Below, piece by piece: positions 61,845 to 64,000 of a DNA stretch of 64,000 bases; position 1 is the first letter of the stretch; each line of letters begins with the position of its first letter. The notes below the pieces were generated by a model, which saw only the letters and a program-made list of their open reading frames with translations, did no database searches and was not told the origin of the DNA. The DNA is taken from the NCBI RefSeq assembly GCF_011759365.1, contig NZ_JAARLZ010000009.1, positions 156,821 to 220,820 of the forward strand, written 5' to 3'. Both the position numbers and the translations under genes were made by a program. This DNA is from Luteibacter anthropi. GTDB lineage: Bacteria > Pseudomonadota > Gammaproteobacteria > Xanthomonadales > Rhodanobacteraceae.

Positions 61845-61846
61845 GC

Positions 61847-63448
61847 TCAGGGAACGCCGCGGGCGAGATGCGGCCCTTCGGTGTCGAGCGAGGACAACGC
61901 GAACATGGTTTCCGGCCCGACCACGCCGTCGGCCGAAATGCCGAAGCGCTGCTGGATGCTGCGCACCCTGGACTCCACGTTCTTGTCGAATGCCGTGGGC
62001 GCCGCCGAGCCAGCATTTCCATTGAATGGCAGGTGGGCAATCAGCCAGTGGACACCGTTTCCGCTGTCACCCCGGGAGAGCTTGCCGGGCATGGCGGGAT
62101 CGATGCGGAAGACTGCATAGAACCGCCCGTTCCAGACATGTTCGAAGGCGTCGCGGGTGAGTTCGACGTATTTGCCGCCAAGATAAAGACGGACCGCTTC
62201 GTCGCCGACACCCACCATCAACACCTGCTGCTTGCCGTGCTCATCGTCCAGTTCCAGCACCATGGGGCGGTCGAAACGGCGGAGCTGGTCGATTGATCCA
62301 CGACCGCTCACACAGGCCAGGCCAGGGAAGATCACCGCATCGCAATGCATGGCATTGGCGACATTCGTCTCACGGGACGTCACCTGCCAGCGGGCGAGCA
62401 ATTCCCCCCAGACGCGTACCTTGCCGGTTTCCGGATCGGGGAGTGCGTCCTTGAATTTCTCCAGCGCCTGGTCAGGTGCTGCCGTCACCAGGTTCTTCGG
62501 GCGGGACGGGCTGCGGCCGGAAAGAAACCAGGTGGCCGAGCCGATAAGGAACAGTGCGAGCAGCACACCACCGCCGATGAGGATCTGCCGACGGAACCGA
62601 CGGAACCAATACCGAGCGTGTTGGGGCAGCACTTCCCGGGCGACGAAGCCCAGGGCGCGTTCGCCAATGGATTGCTCGCCACGCTCGGCCGCCCGCTCCA
62701 GGGCGCGGTGGGCCAATGCATTGAGCCGACGTGGATTTCCCTTGCCGTCGTCGCGAAGGCTGCGCAGTCCGAGGCGACTGAAGGGCATCTGGGCGGTGCC
62801 GGCCACGTGCAGGCGATGGCGGACATAGCGCTCGCTTTCTTCGGCGCTGAGCGGGGCCAACGGCAACCGGCTACGGATACGCTTGGCGAGTTCAGGCGCC
62901 TTGGGGCCTGAAAGACGATCGCGGAATGCCAGGGTACCCGCAAGCACGAGATAGAAGGGCGCAGCGTTTTTCGTACAGGCGGCGAGCAGGCGTTCGATGT
63001 CGGCGAGATTGCCGTCGGACATCTCGTCGCCGTCGTCCAGGACCAGCAGGAATCGCTTGTCGACATGATGGGCAAGGCGCCCCAGTCCTGCCGCCAGACC
63101 ATCGACCAGATGGTCTTCGGTGTTGGCCTCGGCGCTGAGTGGCAGGGGAAGACCGAAGCCGGCGTACATCGAACGCAGCCATGCTGTGGTGCCCAGGGCG
63201 TAATCGTCCGAGCCATGACGAATTACGGTCACGCCGTGATTGGGTGCGTCGGCCTCGATCAGCATGCACAGCAGGGTCTTGCCGGCACCTTCCTCACCGC
63301 TGATGAGGGTCACACCGGAATCCGCGGCGCCCAGTTCGTACTCCACGTGCGCAAGGATGTCCCGCTCACGCGTGAACAGGCACGCGAAACGGGTATCTGG
63401 TGTGTCGCCAAACGGCGGCTCGCGCAGCCCGAAGGTCTCTAGGTACAT
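61847..63448 (-). CDS. ExeA/GspA-like AAA ATPase with peptidoglycan-binding domain
   Basis: 533 residues. Cytoplasmic AAA ATPase with Walker A GEEGAGKT (residues 51-58) and Walker B FLLVLDDGDE, a single membrane helix at about 290-309 (ILIGGGVLLALFLIGSATWFL), and a periplasmic part ending in a PG_binding_1 domain (NVESRVRSIQQRFGISADGVVGPETMFALSS). ExeA/GspA remodels or binds peptidoglycan to place the type II secretin. No exeB/gspB partner follows; instead the rhomboid gene does. Confidence 0.9.
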   Translation of the reverse strand: MYLETFGLREPPFGDTPDTRFACLFTRERDILAHVEYELGAADSGVTLISGEEGAGKTLLCMLIEADAPNHGVTVIRHGSDDYALGTTAWLRSMYAGFGLPLPLSAEANTEDHLVDGLAAGLGRLAHHVDKRFLLVLDDGDEMSDGNLADIERLLAACTKNAAPFYLVLAGTLAFRDRLSGPKAPELAKRIRSRLPLAPLSAEESERYVRHRLHVAGTAQMPFSRLGLRSLRDDGKGNPRRLNALAHRALERAAERGEQSIGERALGFVAREVLPQHARYWFRRFRRQILIGGGVLLALFLIGSATWFLSGRSPSRPKNLVTAAPDQALEKFKDALPDPETGKVRVWGELLARWQVTSRETNVANAMHCDAVIFPGLACVSGRGSIDQLRRFDRPMVLELDDEHGKQQVLMVGVGDEAVRLYLGGKYVELTRDAFEHVWNGRFYAVFRIDPAMPGKLSRGDSGNGVHWLIAHLPFNGNAGSAAPTAFDKNVESRVRSIQQRFGISADGVVGPETMFALSSLDTEGPHLARGVP

Positions 63449-63514
63449 GAGCCTAGAGTAACCGATTGATCGGGCAGAAGGATTGCGCGTTTTAGGGCCT
63501 TGCGGGGCGTGTTT

Positions 63515-63684
63515 GCAGGAGCGCGCCTGCGCGCGGCCGGCGTTGGCCGACCGGGTCGGTGCCGACGCCGACGCCGACGCCGGCCCATTGTAGGAGCGCG
63601 CCTTGCGCGCGACCGGTTAGTCAGGAAGGCATTGGTGATGCGAAGCGCTGGGGGAACAGGGGTCGCGCGCAGGCGCGCTCCTAC
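63515..63684. repeat. REP cluster and GCCGAC microsatellite
   Basis: A variant REP starting GCAGGAGCGCGCC (63515), a plus REP at 63590-63616 and an inverted REP ending CTCCTAC at 63684. Between the first two is a short GCCGAC/GACGCC hexamer repeat (about 63561-63583). It lies between the ExeA-like gene and the rRNA terminator cluster. Confidence 0.8.
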
Positions 63685-63701
63685 AGGGATTTCGGGCCAA
63701 G

Positions 63702-63734
63702 AAAAAACCCGGTCTCGTGTGAGACCGGGTTTTT
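63702..63734 (-). terminator. Terminator 3 of the rRNA 3' region
   Basis: On the minus strand AAAAACCCGGTCTC-acac-GAGACCGGGTTTTTT, a strong intrinsic terminator. It is nearly identical to terminator 1 nearer the 5S gene. Confidence 0.88.
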
Positions 63735-63735
63735 A

Positions 63736-63764
63736 GGATAAAGCCCCTGGCGGTGACCTGTTGC
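63736..63764 (-). repeat. 5S rRNA 3'-tail duplicate, copy A
   Basis: GGATAAAGCCCCTGGCGGTGACCTGTTGC on the plus strand repeats the last ~20 nt and trailer of the adjacent 5S rRNA gene, then departs from the 5S sequence after GACCT. Confidence 0.85.
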
Positions 63765-63807
63765 TGTGCGTGCCCGTTGGGCACGACAGCAAAAAGCACA
63801 CAAAGAC

Positions 63808-63836
63808 GAAGGCCTCCCCGATTGGGGAGGCCTTCT
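63808..63836 (-). terminator. Terminator 2 of the rRNA 3' region
   Basis: GAAGGCCTCCCC-gatt-GGGGAGGCCTTC, a perfect 12-bp stem with short T/A flanks, placed between the two extra 5S-tail copies. Confidence 0.85.
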
Positions 63837-63837
63837 T

Positions 63838-63866
63838 GGATAAAGCCCCTGGCGGTGACCTGTTGC
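63838..63866 (-). repeat. 5S rRNA 3'-tail duplicate, copy B
   Basis: Same 29-nt sequence as copy A, 102 nt away, again ending in GTTGC instead of continuing into 5S sequence. Confidence 0.85.
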
Positions 63867-63885
63867 GGGTCGCGCACGCGCAAAG

Positions 63886-63918
63886 AAAAAACCCGGTCTC
63901 AGAAAAGACCGGGTTTTT
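63886..63918 (-). terminator. Terminator 1 directly after 5S rRNA
   Basis: On the minus strand AAAAACCCGGTCT-tttc-TGAGACCGGGTTTTTT, an intrinsic terminator a few nt past the 5S 3' end. Confidence 0.9.
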
Positions 63919-63925
63919 AGGATAA

Positions 63926-64000
63926 AGCCCCTGGCGGTGACCTACTCTTGCATGGCTTGAGCCACACTACCATCGGCGCATGCGCGTTTCACTTCTGAGT
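63926..64000 (-). rRNA. rrf: 5S ribosomal RNA, 3' portion
   Basis: The reverse complement of the window end reads ACTCAGAAGTGAAACGCG...CGCCGATGGTAGTGTGG...GCAAGAGTAGGTCACCGCCAGGGGC, the conserved 3' half of bacterial 5S rRNA. The 5' part lies beyond the window. It implies a minus-strand rRNA operon to the right. Confidence 0.95.

Noticed and set aside
63617..63883. 88-codon minus-strand frame across the 5S-tail copies
   Set aside because: It is made of terminator, tail repeat and REP sequence and has no plausible translation signal.

Overview
The window is about 64 kb of GC-rich proteobacterial chromosome. Gene content (ilvDCGN, a BirA-type biotin operon, mtl-type polyol operon, paired Oar-like TonB receptors, glyQS) and abundant GTAG-type REP hairpins fit the Xanthomonadales, probably Rhodanobacteraceae (a Luteibacter/Dyella-like organism). 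This placement is inference from gene families and repeat type, not from a database search. No prophage, insertion sequence, integron or CRISPR array is visible. The only mobile-type DNA is small hairpin repeats.

Layout. 1-4890: the branched-chain amino acid genes ilvD (5' end outside the window), ilvC, ilvG and ilvN. 5168-6793: a secreted GH71/99-like protein with a C-terminal bulb-type lectin domain, bracketed by REP clusters. 6897-7496: an SDR-fold protein lacking the usual catalytic Tyr and Lys. 7547-14395: an AraC regulator, then a polyol ABC transporter (binding protein, two permeases, ATPase) and a mannitol-type dehydrogenase. 14661-19194: two tandem YfhO-like membrane proteins, one frameshifted. 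19282-24455: ubiA, then a TonB receptor translationally coupled to an exported PHP-domain hydrolase. 24628-25557: comF and a small membrane protein. 25728-30452: a BirA-like operator and bioB-bioF-trhO-bioH-bioC. 30463-31116: four MITE-like units in exact 172-bp tandem. 31168-36427: tag, an EamA transporter, an aldose epimerase and pepN. 36967-44276: mnmG, a GYF/RDD membrane protein, tex and a GDSL autotransporter. 44552-47343: small membrane and secreted proteins, a TetR regulator and a YbaY-like lipoprotein. 47691-54269: two large Oar-like TonB receptors. 54842-58556: an HTH regulator, glyS and glyQ. 58624-63448: a GspE/PilB ATPase, a glutamine amidotransferase, a rhomboid protease and an ExeA-like ATPase. 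63515-64000: REPs, repeated 5S-tail/terminator modules and the 3' part of a 5S rRNA gene, marking the end of an rRNA operon that lies to the right on the minus strand.

How the genes work together. The ilv genes supply the common valine/isoleucine steps. The polyol genes import a hexitol and oxidise it to a ketose, but no sugar kinase is present. The biotin operon covers pimeloyl-ACP synthesis entry and release (bioC, bioH), bioF and bioB. bioA and bioD must lie elsewhere. A tRNA hydroxylase gene (trhO) sits inside this operon.

No clearly new multi-gene system was found. The strongest leads are the structurally covarying 172-bp array, the three repeated 5S-tail/terminator modules, the trhO-in-bio arrangement, the TonB receptor/PHP hydrolase pair, and a promoter plus 8-bp-arm palindrome in front of one TonB receptor.
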